Shown: positions 1 through 10,599 of the stretch, piece after piece
Position numbering within the stretch: position 1 is the first letter of the stretch
Layout: each line of letters begins with the position of its first letter
Assembly: GCA_019915015.1 (NCBI GenBank)
Contig: JAHBBC010000026.1
Span: forward strand, 434,001 to 498,000
Reading direction: 5' to 3'
Length of the DNA: 64,000 nucleotides
DNA from: Auriscalpium vulgare
Taxonomy: Eukaryota > Basidiomycota > Agaricomycetes > Russulales > Auriscalpiaceae
The notes under the pieces: model-generated
Told to the model about the DNA's origin: nothing
What the model saw: only the letters and a program-made list of their open reading frames with translations
Databases searched by the model: none
Position numbers and translations under genes: made by a program

Positions 1-721
1 CTCATCCAATGCCAGGCGGAGCCTAGTCTTCGATGAGTTTATCAGTCAGATAGCAGCCTTACAGCTAGAGATTATTTCCTCACAAACGTGACACGTCGCT
101 CGGCAGACCGGTGCGAGCCTCTATTAGTATTTGCCACAGGTGCGTGTGGTCACACGGACGATCCCCTTCTCCGCGCTCCCTCATGTCTCCTCGTCCATGG
201 CGCACGCTAGTCCGCTTCCGCTGCATCGAGACAATCGCGGCCTTCTCGGGCTTGCTCCTCCATTTTTCATTGCCGCCAGCACGGTCCGTGATCACACTGA
301 CACCGACTCGGCCACCGTGATCGAGCTGTGCGCCTCGGTGTCATTAGCAACTACCCTCTCCGTTAAATTGGTACCGACCCCTGAACCGAGCCGTATTGCC
401 ACCGTGGCGATCGATCATCTTCCGCGTACCCAATTTCTCCGCGGAACGGCGCCCATCTGCGCGCCGGCCGCCACCACACGGCTAGGCGAGTATATACCCA
501 CTTCTGCCGACCCGTGTGTCAGCATCCTCAATCGCCAAACGTTTAGGCCAACCAAAGCTTTTCATCACGCAACATCCCAGGGTGCTGGCGCGCGGGCGCC
601 CTTTCTGGCCCAGAAGGAGGAACCAAGTGGCGGTCTTCGGGGGCGTATCCGTCACGAGGGAAAATTCTGCGATACAACAGACCATTTTCCGGGACACACA
701 TAATGTCTTGTAATCATTGTG
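1..721. other. Stretch without a supported gene
   Basis: I see no convincing gene here. Open frames on both strands are short and overlap each other. One copy of a dispersed CAGGTGCG-type module (see the repeat entries at 6-7, 8 and 14 kb) begins near 136, and a GATCGATCAT string also found in that module lies near 409-418. The last exon of an F-box pseudogene starts at 722. Confidence 0.4.
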
Positions 722-1591
722 TCAAATCCAGTCGACGTGCCGCGGGCGCTGTCGCTCCTGTCAGTCTCCATAGCACAAGAACACTGATTTCCACTCACGA
801 GGAAGCATCCGGGCTCATCATACACACCTCGTCTTCCCGACACGCCCTCCAGACTCCTCCAGCACCTTCCGCGATGACCGCCGCGTCGCCGCTGCAGTGC
901 TGGAAGCGCATACGTTGCATCCAAGAGCAGCCGAGCATGGAAAATTCTCTTGTCCGAGGGCCCGGCCGTAAATGTGGTACCCAAGGTGTTTGAGGGCAGG
1001 CGGGAGACCGTACGCGTTCTCCGGCAGCCGCGCGAGCACGATCTTCTCAAGGCCTGGGAGCGCCTCAAGCAGCGCACGCGGTGGTGCCTCCACAGTGTCC
1101 ATTATGACGAGCGTGCGTAGCTGCGCGAATATGCCGGACTGGGTGATGTTCGCCCAGACATGTAGTAGCAGCTCGAGGTCGTACCGAGCGGTGGCCAACG
1201 GGCGGTCGACCGCGCTTCATATGGACGCGGCAAGCACCTGCAGCTCACGGGGAGTTGCAATATCTTCTATACCCCACACGAGCAGTTCCACGGAGCGGAT
1301 GTTTATGACGTGTGGAGGAGCACGCTGTGCCCTCGTACGCTGAGGGAGACGGGGCGCACGGGGATGTCCTGCAAGCACGCCACGGGAGCGAGCGGGAGAA
1401 TGTCGAGTATACCTAGACCTATGGTTATGCCGGCGACGTTTGTACACAGCTCTAGCACGGCAAATTCGTTGTCTTCTGATTCGGCAGAATATAGGAGGTG
1501 CGGCATGTCGAAAGTGATCGTGGAGAGGTAGTAGCGTACGGAGGAGCCTGACGCCGACAATTGCCATTGGATCGGGACTGTTGAACTCCAT
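722..1591 (-). pseudogene. F-box-like gene copy 1, C-terminal two thirds (broken)
   Basis: This is the distal part of an F-box-like protein whose N-terminal part lies at 4888-5078, beyond an inserted element. The minus-strand translation matches the intact copy at 9310-10501 segment by segment: VLELCTNVAGITIGL, then IPVRPVSLSV, then GIFAQLRTLVIM, then PPRALLEALPGLEKIVLARL, then YDEPGCF. These pieces lie in different frames, so at least two frameshifts are present (near 1310 and near 950). The terminal micro-exon is preserved at 722-748 and encodes RPRHVDWI followed by TGA, behind a GTGAGT intron. The gene is dead: 5' deletion, 3.28 kb insertion and frameshifts. Confidence 0.75.
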
Positions 1592-1601
1592 CCGGGGAGT
1601 A

Positions 1602-1950
1602 CTACTTCAGTTGCGTCCCGGACCGGGCGGGGCTCGTATGTGCAGCCCGCCCGGTCATGGCGCGGATCCCGCCCGTACCGCGCGGACTCAGCGCGCCCAG
1701 CGATGCTGGAGCAGCTGGAGCCCGTGCGCAGCAAGCGAGACCGCCAGGACCGGGCGGATACCGCCCGGTCTGTGCGCCGCTCGGGAGCCCCGCAACCATC
1801 GCCGCCCGCCGCCGTCGGTGCGCCTGGTCTGTGCGGGCCCGCCTCGTCCACGCGCGTGCCCCTTGCCGCCCTCACCGCGCGCCCCTCGCCGCCTGCACTG
1901 CGCGCCCCTTGTCGCCCTCGCTGCGCGCCCCTGCTCGTCGCCCGCACCGC
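1602..1950 (+). repeat. Left arm of the 345 bp inverted repeat
   Basis: This arm is the reverse complement of 4529-4875, with no mismatch that I could see from about 1619 to 1950 and only a few in the outer 17 bases. It contains a perfect 10 bp palindrome with a 3-base loop at 1749-1771 (GACCGGGCGG, then ATA, then its complement) and the motif CCGCCAGGACCGGGCGG at 1741-1757. The arms end abruptly inside a run of CGCCCGCACCGC-type repeats. Confidence 0.85.
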
Positions 1951-2439
1951 CCGCCCCTGCTCGTGAGTCGTCACCCGCACCGCCCGCCCCTGTTCGTCGC
2001 CCTCGCTGCGCGCCTCGCGCTGCGACGTTGTTGCCCTTGCCGCACGCCCCTCGTCGCCGTCGTCATGCGCCCCTGCTCCTCGCCTGCGTCGCGTCGCCTG
2101 CTGCATGAGCAGCGTCCTGGCTGCACGTCCATGTGCGCTGCCCTCGCTGCGCACCATGCGTGTTGCCCTCGCTGTGAGCTCATGCGCGGTGTCTTTGCTG
2201 TGTGTCGTCCTTGCTGCATGTTGGCCTGGCTGCGCGTCGCTCTTGTTGCGCGCCCCTGCACGCCGTCCTCGCTGCGCAGCCAGGAGGCACCTGGTGTGGC
2301 GCCATACAAGGCTGCACAGGCACGTCTCTACAGAAAGTGGGGGGCTGGGGCGGCTGGGTGGCCGGGCGTGCTGGCGTTGATACGCCTCGCCCCGCGCTGC
2401 GAGGTGATCGTTACGGAATTTTCGCACTTTCGTCAAGTC

Positions 2440-3960
2440 GACAGATACACAATTCCGGAGATCGCAGCGTTGCGCAGCAGTGCTCCGACCACTCGATTAG
2501 TTCTTCCGACCGCTCGCAAGATCGGAGCCAGAGTTCCGACCGTTGGAGTCTCGCAGAGCTGTCGCGCAATCAGAATCATACCTTGGACACCACGCTCGGA
2601 CCAGCAACTCCGTCGCACGCATCACACGCAGTCATCCGACCACTCGCTCATTGTTCCGATTGCCGCCATGCGACCTCGAGCACAGCGTCTCCCACAGTTG
2701 TCACAATGCGTCGGAATTCCATCAGACATTTCGATCATCGAGATCATCGTTTCAGCACGTGTGCCACGTCTCTCCGACGTCTCTGCGACTTCTGAGTACC
2801 CCCACAGTTGCGCCATTGTCCTCCGACCATTGTCTAGCCCAGCTCTCGAGTTTGCGCCACATTCCTTCGATCCCGATTGTTCTGCGGTCGGACCAGCGCT
2901 CCGATTATCCCTCCACCGTTCCGACCATCGCACGCGCAACACCGGAGTATTCTTCCAACTGTTCGACGAGTTGCAAGATCGCAACACTCACCTGCGACCC
3001 CCTCGCACGTCGGAGTGCATTCTACCATTCGCCACACCTCCATTGTCTCCTGTTCTGGTCGTATTGTCTTGTTTGACATTGTAGGATGTCTCTCCCACAC
3101 TTCTTGACAGCGCAGATCGTTTTCCATGCGCTTGCACTGCCCTCCTGACAGCGCTGATCACTTGCTCCACATTGTTCTCCACAGCATCGCAGACCTTCTG
3201 ATATGTTCTATGGACTCTCCCCCATTGTCTGTACCATGTGCGACTTGCGCACCATCGTTTGCTTTTGTTCCGACTCGTTTTCCTTTGTTCCGGCTCCATT
3301 CTCGATCGGACTCGTACTGTAGCGGTCAAAACACATAAATAGCGGTCGCATCCATGCTGCAATACAGATTTGGTTCCCCCCGCACGGTTCAGATCTCATT
3401 CGACGCCCATAACGCCTCGTCTCTATCGTATAGTTAGCTCGAGGCTAGCTCTGTCGCCTTTGCCTTTGCCTTTGTCTTTGTCGTCGTCGTCGTCCTGCAC
3501 TCAGCTTATCGTTCTCCTCGCTCTCATCTTGTTCCATCGTTGTCCCATTTGCCGTTGCCCTCGCACTTTGTCGCTCCGACCGTCTTGCGACATCAGGAGA
3601 TCGCAGTCGCGTTCCGCTCGTCCCGCAGCGATCGCAACATCGATCGGCGTGCTCGCACCACTCATTCCTATCCTCCGACCACCGCCCCCGCTCCTCCGAC
3701 CGTCCACACGCCTCTGCGTTGTTGCCTGCACGACTCGTCGTCGCTCCGACCGTCTTGCGACCTCGGAGATCGCAGTCTTGACTCTGTCGTCTCGCAGCGG
3801 TCGCAGCCTCGATCGCACCACTCGCACCACTTGTCCACACATTCCGACCATCGCATCTGCGCCTCCGACCCCTCATCGACGACTCTCCGATCGACCGCGC
3901 ATTCCGACCAGCGCATCCGATCGCACACCTCCCCACACTCGTCGGAGACGCACTCCGATT
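2440..3960. repeat. Degenerate TCCGACC-rich repeats inside the element
   Basis: The interior of the inserted element is dominated by short degenerate units containing TTCCGACC or CTCCGACC followed by CGCTC, CATTG or GTCTTGCGAC. They are irregularly spaced at roughly 25-60 bp and are densest at 2440-2960 and 3570-3960. Two longer near-copies around CTCCGACCGTCTTGCGAC lie at about 3574 and 3746. No coding potential is credible. Confidence 0.6.
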
Positions 3961-4528
3961 GTCTTCGGGACCCTGACACTCACTCGCACACATCACGGTA
4001 CCCTCACCAGCGCTCTAGGGATCTGGTATCTGACACATTACCACCCTACTACCTGTGGGTGCCCATCAGCGTGCGGGCGTGCGGGCGCGGAAACAAGGCA
4101 GGAGCGCCTGCATTGGCAAGTGAAGCCCAATTCCCACGATGTGCTGTCAACAAAACCACGTGACCGAGGGGCCGCGTGGCAGGTTCAACGCGGCGCAAGG
4201 CCACTTTCTCCCCACTACCACCTGCCCCAACCACCACACCTTCCCCACACCCCCGCACTCTCACCATCATCTTGAAACCGACCGCCAGGTGCGTACGACG
4301 AAGCGGCGACGAGGGGTGGCGCGCTGCGAGGTCCAGGCGACGGCCCCGGCGTACAGCGAGGGCAAGGATGTGCGCAATGAGGTCGAAAATGGCGCGCAGC
4401 GAGGGCCACGCATAGGCGTGCGGGCAACGAAGGGCGCGCGACGAGGACTGCGACAAGCGAACAGAGGCGACGAAGGCGCACAGGGAAGGCGACGAGCAGG
4501 GGTGCGCGGTGCGGGCGACGAGGGGTGC

Positions 4529-4875
4529 GCGGTGCGGGCGACGAGCAGGGGCGCGCAGCGAGGGCGACAAGGGGCGCGCAGTGCAGGCGGCGAGGGGCGC
4601 GCGGTGAGGGCGGCAAGGGGCACGCGCGTGGACGAGGCGGGCCCGCACAGACCAGGCGCACCGACGGCGGCGGGCGGCGATGGTTGCGGGGCTCCCGAGC
4701 GGCGCACAGACCGGGCGGTATCCGCCCGGTCCTGGCGGTCTCGCTTGCTGCGCACGGGCTCCAGCTGCTCCAGCATCGCTGGGCGCGCTGAGTCCGCGCG
4801 GTACGGGCGGGATCCGCGCCATGACCGGGCGGGCTGCACATACGAGCCCCGCCCGGTCCGGCACGCTACTGAAGT
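4529..4875 (-). repeat. Right arm of the 345 bp inverted repeat
   Basis: Reverse complement of 1602-1950. The arm carries the same palindrome and the CCGCCCGGTCCTGGCGG motif at 4722-4738. The near identity of the arms suggests recent insertion or gene conversion between arms. The outer end, TACTGAAGTCCCTC, recurs within the 1.76 kb repeats at about 44743 and 63429, which links the two element types. Confidence 0.85.
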
Positions 4876-4887
4876 CCCTCCCGGGGA

Positions 4888-5078
4888 AGGCGGCGGAAGA
4901 GGACGCGTTGTGCGATTGGTGTCCATTCTCGGCATACAAGCGCACAAGCACAGAGAGTGGGATAGTCGACGGCCACGCAGCCATACGATTGCACGAGTTG
5001 CCGAATGCGGGACGAGATGAAGATCGATCGAGGGGAAATGTAGAACTGAGGGTCGTTGAATGTTTTATGCGCCGACAC
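4888..5078 (-). pseudogene. F-box-like gene copy 1, N-terminal remnant
   Basis: On the minus strand this encodes DYPTLCACALVCREWTPIAQ followed by RVLFRRLP, the second half of the F-box-like motif of the family. It runs directly into the inserted element. Compared with the duplicate at 10501, about 70 bp carrying the ATG and the first F-box helix are missing. The flank shared with the 10.5 kb copy (CGCATTCGGCAA) jumps straight to CCGTCGACTATCCCAC. The copy was therefore disabled at both its start and its middle, and the order of the two events cannot be told. Confidence 0.75.
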
Positions 5079-5084
5079 GGATAC

Positions 5085-6080
5085 TTTGAGCTACATACCT
5101 CTGCGAGTCAATATGAGAAGAAGAGAAATGCTGTCCTAAAGGTATTGAATATCAGGGCCACTGAACGAGAAAATGAAATCGGGCTACGCACCATGGCAGC
5201 AACAAGTCTAATCGAGCAAGATCGGGACGATGTGGAACAACCCTATCATTTCAGAGTGCCGCACGAAGGCTTGACGGCTGCCTCATATGGGAGATGAGTC
5301 TGTGGTCGGGTGTGTGAAGCGTCGAAGCCGCTTCTGAGAATTATGTGGTAAGTTCAGTGGAGCGATATGCCCTCCAGAGACGGCGAACAACGCACGTAGT
5401 CAGACAGAGAGAGACTACAATAGTGCAGCCCGGTGCTGTTGAAAATGAGTTGTGCTGTTGAAAATGAGCGTGCTGTTGAAAATGAGTGAAGAGCGACAAT
5501 ATCGAATCAGAAACGTCAACGCACCAAGATACTACGAGCACGGCGCCGCGTAGCTCCCCTAGACGACCTACCGGCGGTGCTTAGAGCCAAGTCCCTTGTT
5601 TCCCGAGCGCTATGCCTTGGGGGTATCCATATGTGGGCAGATTGACGGCAGATAGGTGGGGAGTCCTTGGTGAAGAGCGTGTACCGTACGATTGATCGCT
5701 GAGCGCCCGGGGCCGAAGTCCGTTGGCATCACGTGGGCAGTTTGACTTGACTCTGCGCGCCTCGCGACTTGCCTCCTACTGTCACTGTCGCCGTGCTACC
5801 AGCTCGCTCGGGCTAGCCATCAGTGCTTTTACAACAACTTCAGAGGAATATGGGCTCATGATGACGAGCCCCTTGGATTCGCTAGCTTCATGATGGAACG
5901 GCGGGCAGGTTAGACGATGAGGTGCGCCGCATATCCTTCTCCCTTGGCCATGTCGCTCATTGTATCATTTCCAGTTCCACCATTTGCACGCAGTATGACA
6001 GCGCGTTCTACCCCAAAACGAGCCGCTTGCGATTAGGAGTTGCTTGCTGTGTGCAGCGCGCTCCGCGGGCCTGCCTCTCC
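5085..6080. repeat. Upstream part of segmental duplication A (copy 1)
   Basis: This DNA aligns in direct orientation with about 10600-11560. Shared tracts include GGAGATGAG followed by TGGTCG, GTCGAAGCCGCTTCTG, GAGCGATATGCCCT, GGCATCACGTGGG, CTTGCCTCCTACTG and GCCATGTCGCTCAT. In both places it lies upstream of a minus-strand F-box-like gene, so the duplicated block comprises gene plus promoter region (about 2.2 kb). Divergence is substantial, with many indels. No gene is supported within it. Confidence 0.7.
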
Positions 6081-6180
6081 ACGCGTCTGTCAACGAGCTT
6101 CTACTTCCACTTCCACCACAGCAGGCACACATGCGTCGCGGCGGTACTCACTGGAACGCGGTGTAAAACTGGGATCCTTT

Positions 6181-7020
6181 GCCCGACAAACTTGAAGCGC
6201 GCGACGGGCTCTTGCTCCGCCCAACCACGTCACTTTGCAGGAAAACGCGCTGGTTTGGACGGGGGAGCTCGAGGTGCGCCGTATGCGGGCGGTTTGGTCT
6301 CTGCGTCACTAATCACACCAAAGTTTTGTTCTACAGCTCGAATATTCAGCTGAGATATGCCGCAGAATACGATGATGGCATCGAACGTGGACAGTCTGTC
6401 TTGGGGAGCTCCGTTTCTGTGGGGAAGACGAGCTTGTCTGGGTGCGCTGTATACGCTCTTGTTTATTCTCCACACTCCTGACCAAACTTCTTTCGCCTTA
6501 TACAGGGAAATTGGAGCGGCATTTGTACAACCGCACGATCTGTACCAATTAAGCCCCATTCGGCTTGCGCCATCCCACTCCAGTCCTTCTGTAACCTTTC
6601 TGTCGAGCTTGACCAGCCGCTGCAAGGCAGCTTTCCAATGAGTGGGCTATCCGGCGCTGGAACTCGGGTCAGACGGACAGGTGCATCGCATATGCGCTGT
6701 CGAATCACCATGCTACTCATGCTATTGCGTTCGTTTCTCAGCGCACATGCTGGGCTCCGCATCAAACACGACATCCCCCGCCAGAACGCCAACAGTTGTC
6801 AGACCTGCGTCCAAATCACATGAGCGCATCCGGAGCTCTGGTGCTCGAGCTGAAACTGGCTCGTGACGGGCTCTTGAGTCCTGGATGGTCTCTAGGTCGT
6901 CAAGAGAGAGGGCGGGCTGAAATGACAGGTGCGTCGACCGGCCGTTTTGCCTTGCACGTTGCTCATGCAACTTCCGCAGGGTAGATGCATCTGCCACACA
7001 TCGCATAATACGTAAGACCG
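6181..7020. repeat. Degenerate module block with CAGGTGCG core
   Basis: Several diverged copies of one module occur: a GACGGGCTC or GACGAGCC string, then a purine-rich spacer, then (C/G)AGGTGCG(C/T) and often GTATGC or ATATGCGCTG. Copies are at about 6198-6290, 6650-6700 and 6866-6945. Related copies lie at about 5856-5960, 8008-8165, 11325-11460, 11645-11700, 14040-14240, 14330, 14545-14720, 16775-16930 and 17150-17230. They could be relics of a repeated exon or of a small element; the frames are broken in all. Confidence 0.4.
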
Positions 7021-7715
7021 CCATTAGAGCACGTCCGTCGAGATACGGCTCAATTTCGCATCCAATAATGGTGGTAGTAGACGCATACAGCGTGTGCCAA
7101 CCGATGGAGGTACTGCAAAAGTCGTCGAGCGTGTAGTCAGAGGTCACGGTGTTTCTACGTGCACCACCCAGCTATCCACGCATATACAACCCTCACGATA
7201 CAAAACGAATGCAATACCTGCATGCGACGCCAGGGAACCATGGCACAGACTGCTTTTATTTACAACATGATTGATGCGAGAGTACCTATTTGTTCATAAG
7301 CAGAGGCCCGCAGCATCCCTTCCGCAGGCGTCGAGTTCGTGCAGGACGATGGCCCAGCTGTCGGTGAGTCAGATGCATGAATACTCGGGCACTGAGAGAA
7401 GGTCACAGGTGCACGTACTCGTCCAGCTCTCAGGAGTCCCACCGTAGCCCTCCGGCCGCCCTTTGACGAGTCATGCATCAGACGCATACCAAGCTGCATC
7501 GGGGAAGACACTATCAGCTTAGATGCATGGCACACATTACGTAGAAATTCCGCTCACCTGTGTAACAATAGACCATGAACACTTCAAGCAAGCATATGCA
7601 CAGACAAAAGGGCCAGGATGAGGATGAGGGAGAGGAACGCGGGGCACGCGTGCGCCGCAGACAGACGTGCATGGCGGGGAAAGAGAAGAGGGCTGCGAGT
7701 GCGTGGGCTGAGCTG
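7021..7715. other. Stretch without a supported gene
   Basis: I see no recognisable gene. Open frames are short, and neither strand shows convincing splice-site-bounded exons. Confidence 0.35.
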
Positions 7716-8170
7716 GGGCGGTTTATATGGGGCGGCGTGTTTGGCCGTAGGAGGGAGGCCAAATAGCGCGTCGACGTGCTCAGGCTTATCATTCCATGCG
7801 CTCTCATCTTGCTCTGCACCAAGTACCGTCAGCTCGCACCGGCTTCTCACACTCGCCCTGGCGTCTTGCGTGCGCCAGAAGCTCTGAGCGATAGCCACGT
7901 AGACAGCAGCATGAGATGCTGCCTGTGTTACTCGTCAAGTTTTACGAGCCGAGCACAGTACAAGGCCGAGCTGGGCCTCGCTTTTCCAACCGACACTTGG
8001 AGGCGGAGCTGTATGCTAGGAAGGAGGCCGGGGATAGGCAGCCCCAGGTTCGCGATCTATGCGCTGTTTTTGTCCTCGTCGCTGACACAGTGTCCAGTTG
8101 CAATGACACGTCGTGCCATCGATCATCTCGACCACATCTCCCCCATCAAAGCCGCTCACAACATCTGCGG
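7716..8170. repeat. Segmental duplication B (copy 1)
   Basis: This tract aligns with parts of 13597-14725. The shared pieces include TAGCGCGTCGACGTGCTCAG against a longer version at about 13655-13690, ACCAAGTACCGTCAG against ACCAAGTACCATCAG, GAGCTGTATGCTAGGAA, GCTGACACAGTGTCCAGT and ATCGATCATCTCGA. The match is collinear but interrupted by indels. The CAGGT(T/G)CGCG module lies at about 8045. Confidence 0.55.
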
Positions 8171-8371
8171 GTCCTGATCGCGCGCAGCGTACAAAGGTGG
8201 GAAGGGAGACATCGTTTGGCAGGTTTCGCGTGTATTACAACCGCATCCGAGGGTGGCGCATCCAACGATCCATCAAAGGACTGACAGAGACAGAAGCCGC
8301 CTTGAAGCCGCCGCGGAGGCATGCCGTCTGATGGGTAAAAACAGATGACCAAAACTAATATCCCACACCCG

Positions 8372-8800
8372 TCTCCGACACGCGCACTCGAGCGCCTCAC
8401 TTCGCTCGTTCTCGACCGTGCGCTGCCGCCGCAGACCATCCTGGACCGCTGCGCGGCGCTGGAGACGTTTGTGTTCGCGGTGCGCCCAAAGGCGGCGGTC
8501 GTGTTGCCGCGGACTCTGCGGCATGTTGGCTACCACCCAGAGAACAAGCACACGGGTGCGCCGTTGGAATACCTGGTCACCGCGCTGCGTGCTCTGCCGA
8601 GTCTCTTCTTGTTGACCACCACGCGCGCGCTGTCTGCGTCGGATCTGGCGGACATGACGTCCGTCTGTCGGGAGATCCATGTGGAGTTGGAGCTTTATAG
8701 GCACTGTTATTTGTACCGCGTAAGTGGGGGCGTTCCATGTGGACTTGCATATACTGAATGGCATTATGCTCAGCGCACTGTTGACCAGGACTGGATTTAG
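8372..8800 (+). pseudogene. F-box-like gene copy 3, C-terminal fragment
   Basis: This plus-strand fragment keeps only the last third of the family's repeat region: RALERLTSLVLDRALPPQT, then LPRTLRHVGYHPENK, then TTTRALSASDLADM. It is closest to the copy at 25961-26961. The last intron (8720-8773, GTAAGT donor, CAG acceptor) and the micro-exon RTVDQDWI plus TAG (8774-8800) are intact. No F-box or upstream half exists before 8372; that side is repeat DNA. It is a truncated copy, and the opposite-strand frame over it is a shadow. Confidence 0.75.
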
Positions 8801-9309
8801 CCCGAGTGCAATATTCACGGTCGCGGTGTGTGCGTGTCTTTATTCATGCCAGAGTTCGGCTCCGTATATGCTCCACCTAGACTTTGCCTCGCTGTGATCT
8901 ACATTTTAAGCCGCCAGGTTCTCCTTCCACTATGTAATGAATTCGCCGGCACCGCTGGTTTACATTCATTAATAGAGGTCAAATATTTCTGCACTATGAT
9001 TGATGCGAGGATACCTTTGAATATTCGAGTGCATGCGCACCGTAGCCCCTCCTTCTCACGACGACACATACCTGACGGCATCGAAGAAAACTCTAACACC
9101 CCACACCGCAACGCACATCGTATAGATATAAGTAGTGCTTACAGCCTTGCAGTAGGCCGTCATCGTTGTCGCCGGTCATCGTTGTCGGCCACCCAGCGCG
9201 CATCGCCGGTCGGCCGGCAAGAGCCTCTCTGCCGAGAAGCATAGATGGAATATAGCACGAGGGTTGTAGTTCTGGGGCCTTAACGAGGATAAGAGTGTGA
9301 ATCAAATAG
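8801..9309. other. Intergenic, nothing recognised
   Basis: Between two converging F-box-like ends. I see no gene. A short reverse-complement pair (GCCGGTCATCGTTGTCG) at about 9160-9190 is the only pattern noticed. Confidence 0.4.
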
Positions 9310-10501
9310 TCAGATCCAATCTACGTGCTGCGGACGCTGTGGTTTCTTGTCAGTCACTAAGACACATAAACACTTATTTGAACCTTCCACTCACGCGGAA
9401 ACACCCCGGCTGCTCGTACACAGCAAATTCCACCGCGCCATCCCGACAGGCCCTCTCGAACTCCTCAAGAACCTCCCGAGACGACAGCCGCGTCGCTGTG
9501 ACTAGCTGAAGTCCTGAAATCGCACGTGCTGCATCCCAGAGCAGCCGCGCATGGGCCACGCTCTCTTTGTGACGGCCCTGGAAGTGGTATCCAAGATGCC
9601 TAAGGGAGGGAGGGAGACCGTACGTCTCCTTGGGCAGCCGCGCAAGCACGAGTGTCTCGAGTCGCGAGAAAGCCTCGAGCAGCTCGCGCGGCGGTGCATC
9701 CGCCACGACGCTCCCAATGACGAGTGTGCGCAGCTGCCCGAGCATGCCGGACGTTTCGAGGGCTGCACGCAGTGCGGTGTCTTTCCAGTTGATGCGCTGT
9801 AGTAGCTCCAAGTCGTGCAGCGTGGGCGCCTCTTGGCAGTTGGTGACGCCCCACGGGGGCGTGGCGAGCGCTTTCAGTGCAGGGGGCATGCGCAATCTAG
9901 GCACGTCAAAGCCTTCTGTGAGAAGTGCCATGGTGCGGATGCTAGGCCATGTTTCTATGGCGCTTCCGACGAACCCGGAGATGCCTTGTACGCGGAGGAA
10001 GACGGGGCGAACGGGGATGGCACGCAAGCGTTCCAAGGCTCGGAGCAGGTAGAGTATGGGGGTGAGATATAGATTTATGGTGATGCCGACGACATTTGTG
10101 CACAGCTCGAGTACGGAGTATTCGTTTTCTTCGTTTCCTGTTTCAACATTGTCTTCATCTTCAACTACAGTCCCCAGGAGAGAGGAAAGTGTGGCGGATG
10201 CGGAGTAGGGGAGCGCAGGGGACGAGACCTTGACGTTAAGAGTGATTGAGCGGACGTACGCCGCGAGATGTGGCGCAACACGGAGCGTGCGGGGAAGACT
10301 GATGCTTGACTGTGAATGGGAAGTGTCGAAGTGGAGATTGGGCAAACGGCGGAAGAGGAGGCGCTGTGCGAGTGGTGTCCACGATCGACACACAAGTGCA
10401 CAGGCGCAGAGGGTGGAATAGTCGACGGTGGCGTGTTGAGAGGATCGGAACACCGATTCGATGATCATCATCTGGACTTCCAAAGGCATGGCAGTCATCA
10501 T
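9310..10501 (-). CDS. F-box-like protein, intact copy 4
   Basis: A two-exon gene with exon 1 at 10501-9395 and a micro-exon at 9336-9310, separated by a 58 bp GTGAGT...CAG intron; the protein is 377 residues. Residues about 5-53 form an F-box-like motif: MPLEVQMMIIES, then TLCACALVCRSW, then AQRLLFRRL. F-box proteins normally dock substrates to Skp1-cullin ubiquitin ligases through this motif. The rest is leucine-rich, with segments such as SVLELCTNVVGITI, RLETLVLARLP and LRHLGYHF that resemble irregular LRRs used for substrate binding. The tail is RPQHVDWI. I chose the ATG at 10501 because it lies four residues before the LPLEV-type start seen in the family; an upstream reading lacks an ATG. 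Its upstream DNA is shared with copy 1. A specific substrate cannot be inferred. Confidence 0.75.
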
Positions 10502-10599
10502 GAGTATTCCAATAATTGCCGAATGCGGGGCGAGATCGATGAAGGGGGATGACTCGGCTGAGGGACGTTGAACATGCTGGGCAGCCACACAAATTCTTG

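Larger units (their letters stand above)
1599..4880. mobile_element. Inverted-repeat element inserted in an F-box gene
   Basis: The element splits F-box copy 1. The host 7-mer CCGGGGA occurs on both sides (1592-1598 and 4881-4887) in direct orientation, as expected for a target-site duplication. The outermost bases are imperfect inverted repeats sharing ACTTCAGT near each end, running into arms of about 345 bp that are almost identical. The interior (about 1951-4528) has no recognisable transposase; it is mostly degenerate repeats rich in TCCGACC, a CTTTGC/CGT microsatellite near 3455-3500 and GC-rich unique DNA. It is therefore probably non-autonomous. A 7-8 bp duplication would suit a cut-and-paste DNA transposon (hAT-like or similar), but the class is inference. 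The long open frames here (for example + strand 1657-3084) are GC-rich shadows, not genes. Confidence 0.7.

Noticed and set aside
1657..3084. 475-codon plus-strand open frame
   Set aside because: It lies across the GC-rich arm and the TCCGACC repeats of the inserted element; the same protein-like string appears antisense from the other arm, and composition is Arg/Ala/Pro/Ser only.
4049..4984. 311-codon minus-strand frame
   Set aside because: It is the mirror image of the previous frame through the inverted arm, running into the F-box remnant; not a gene.
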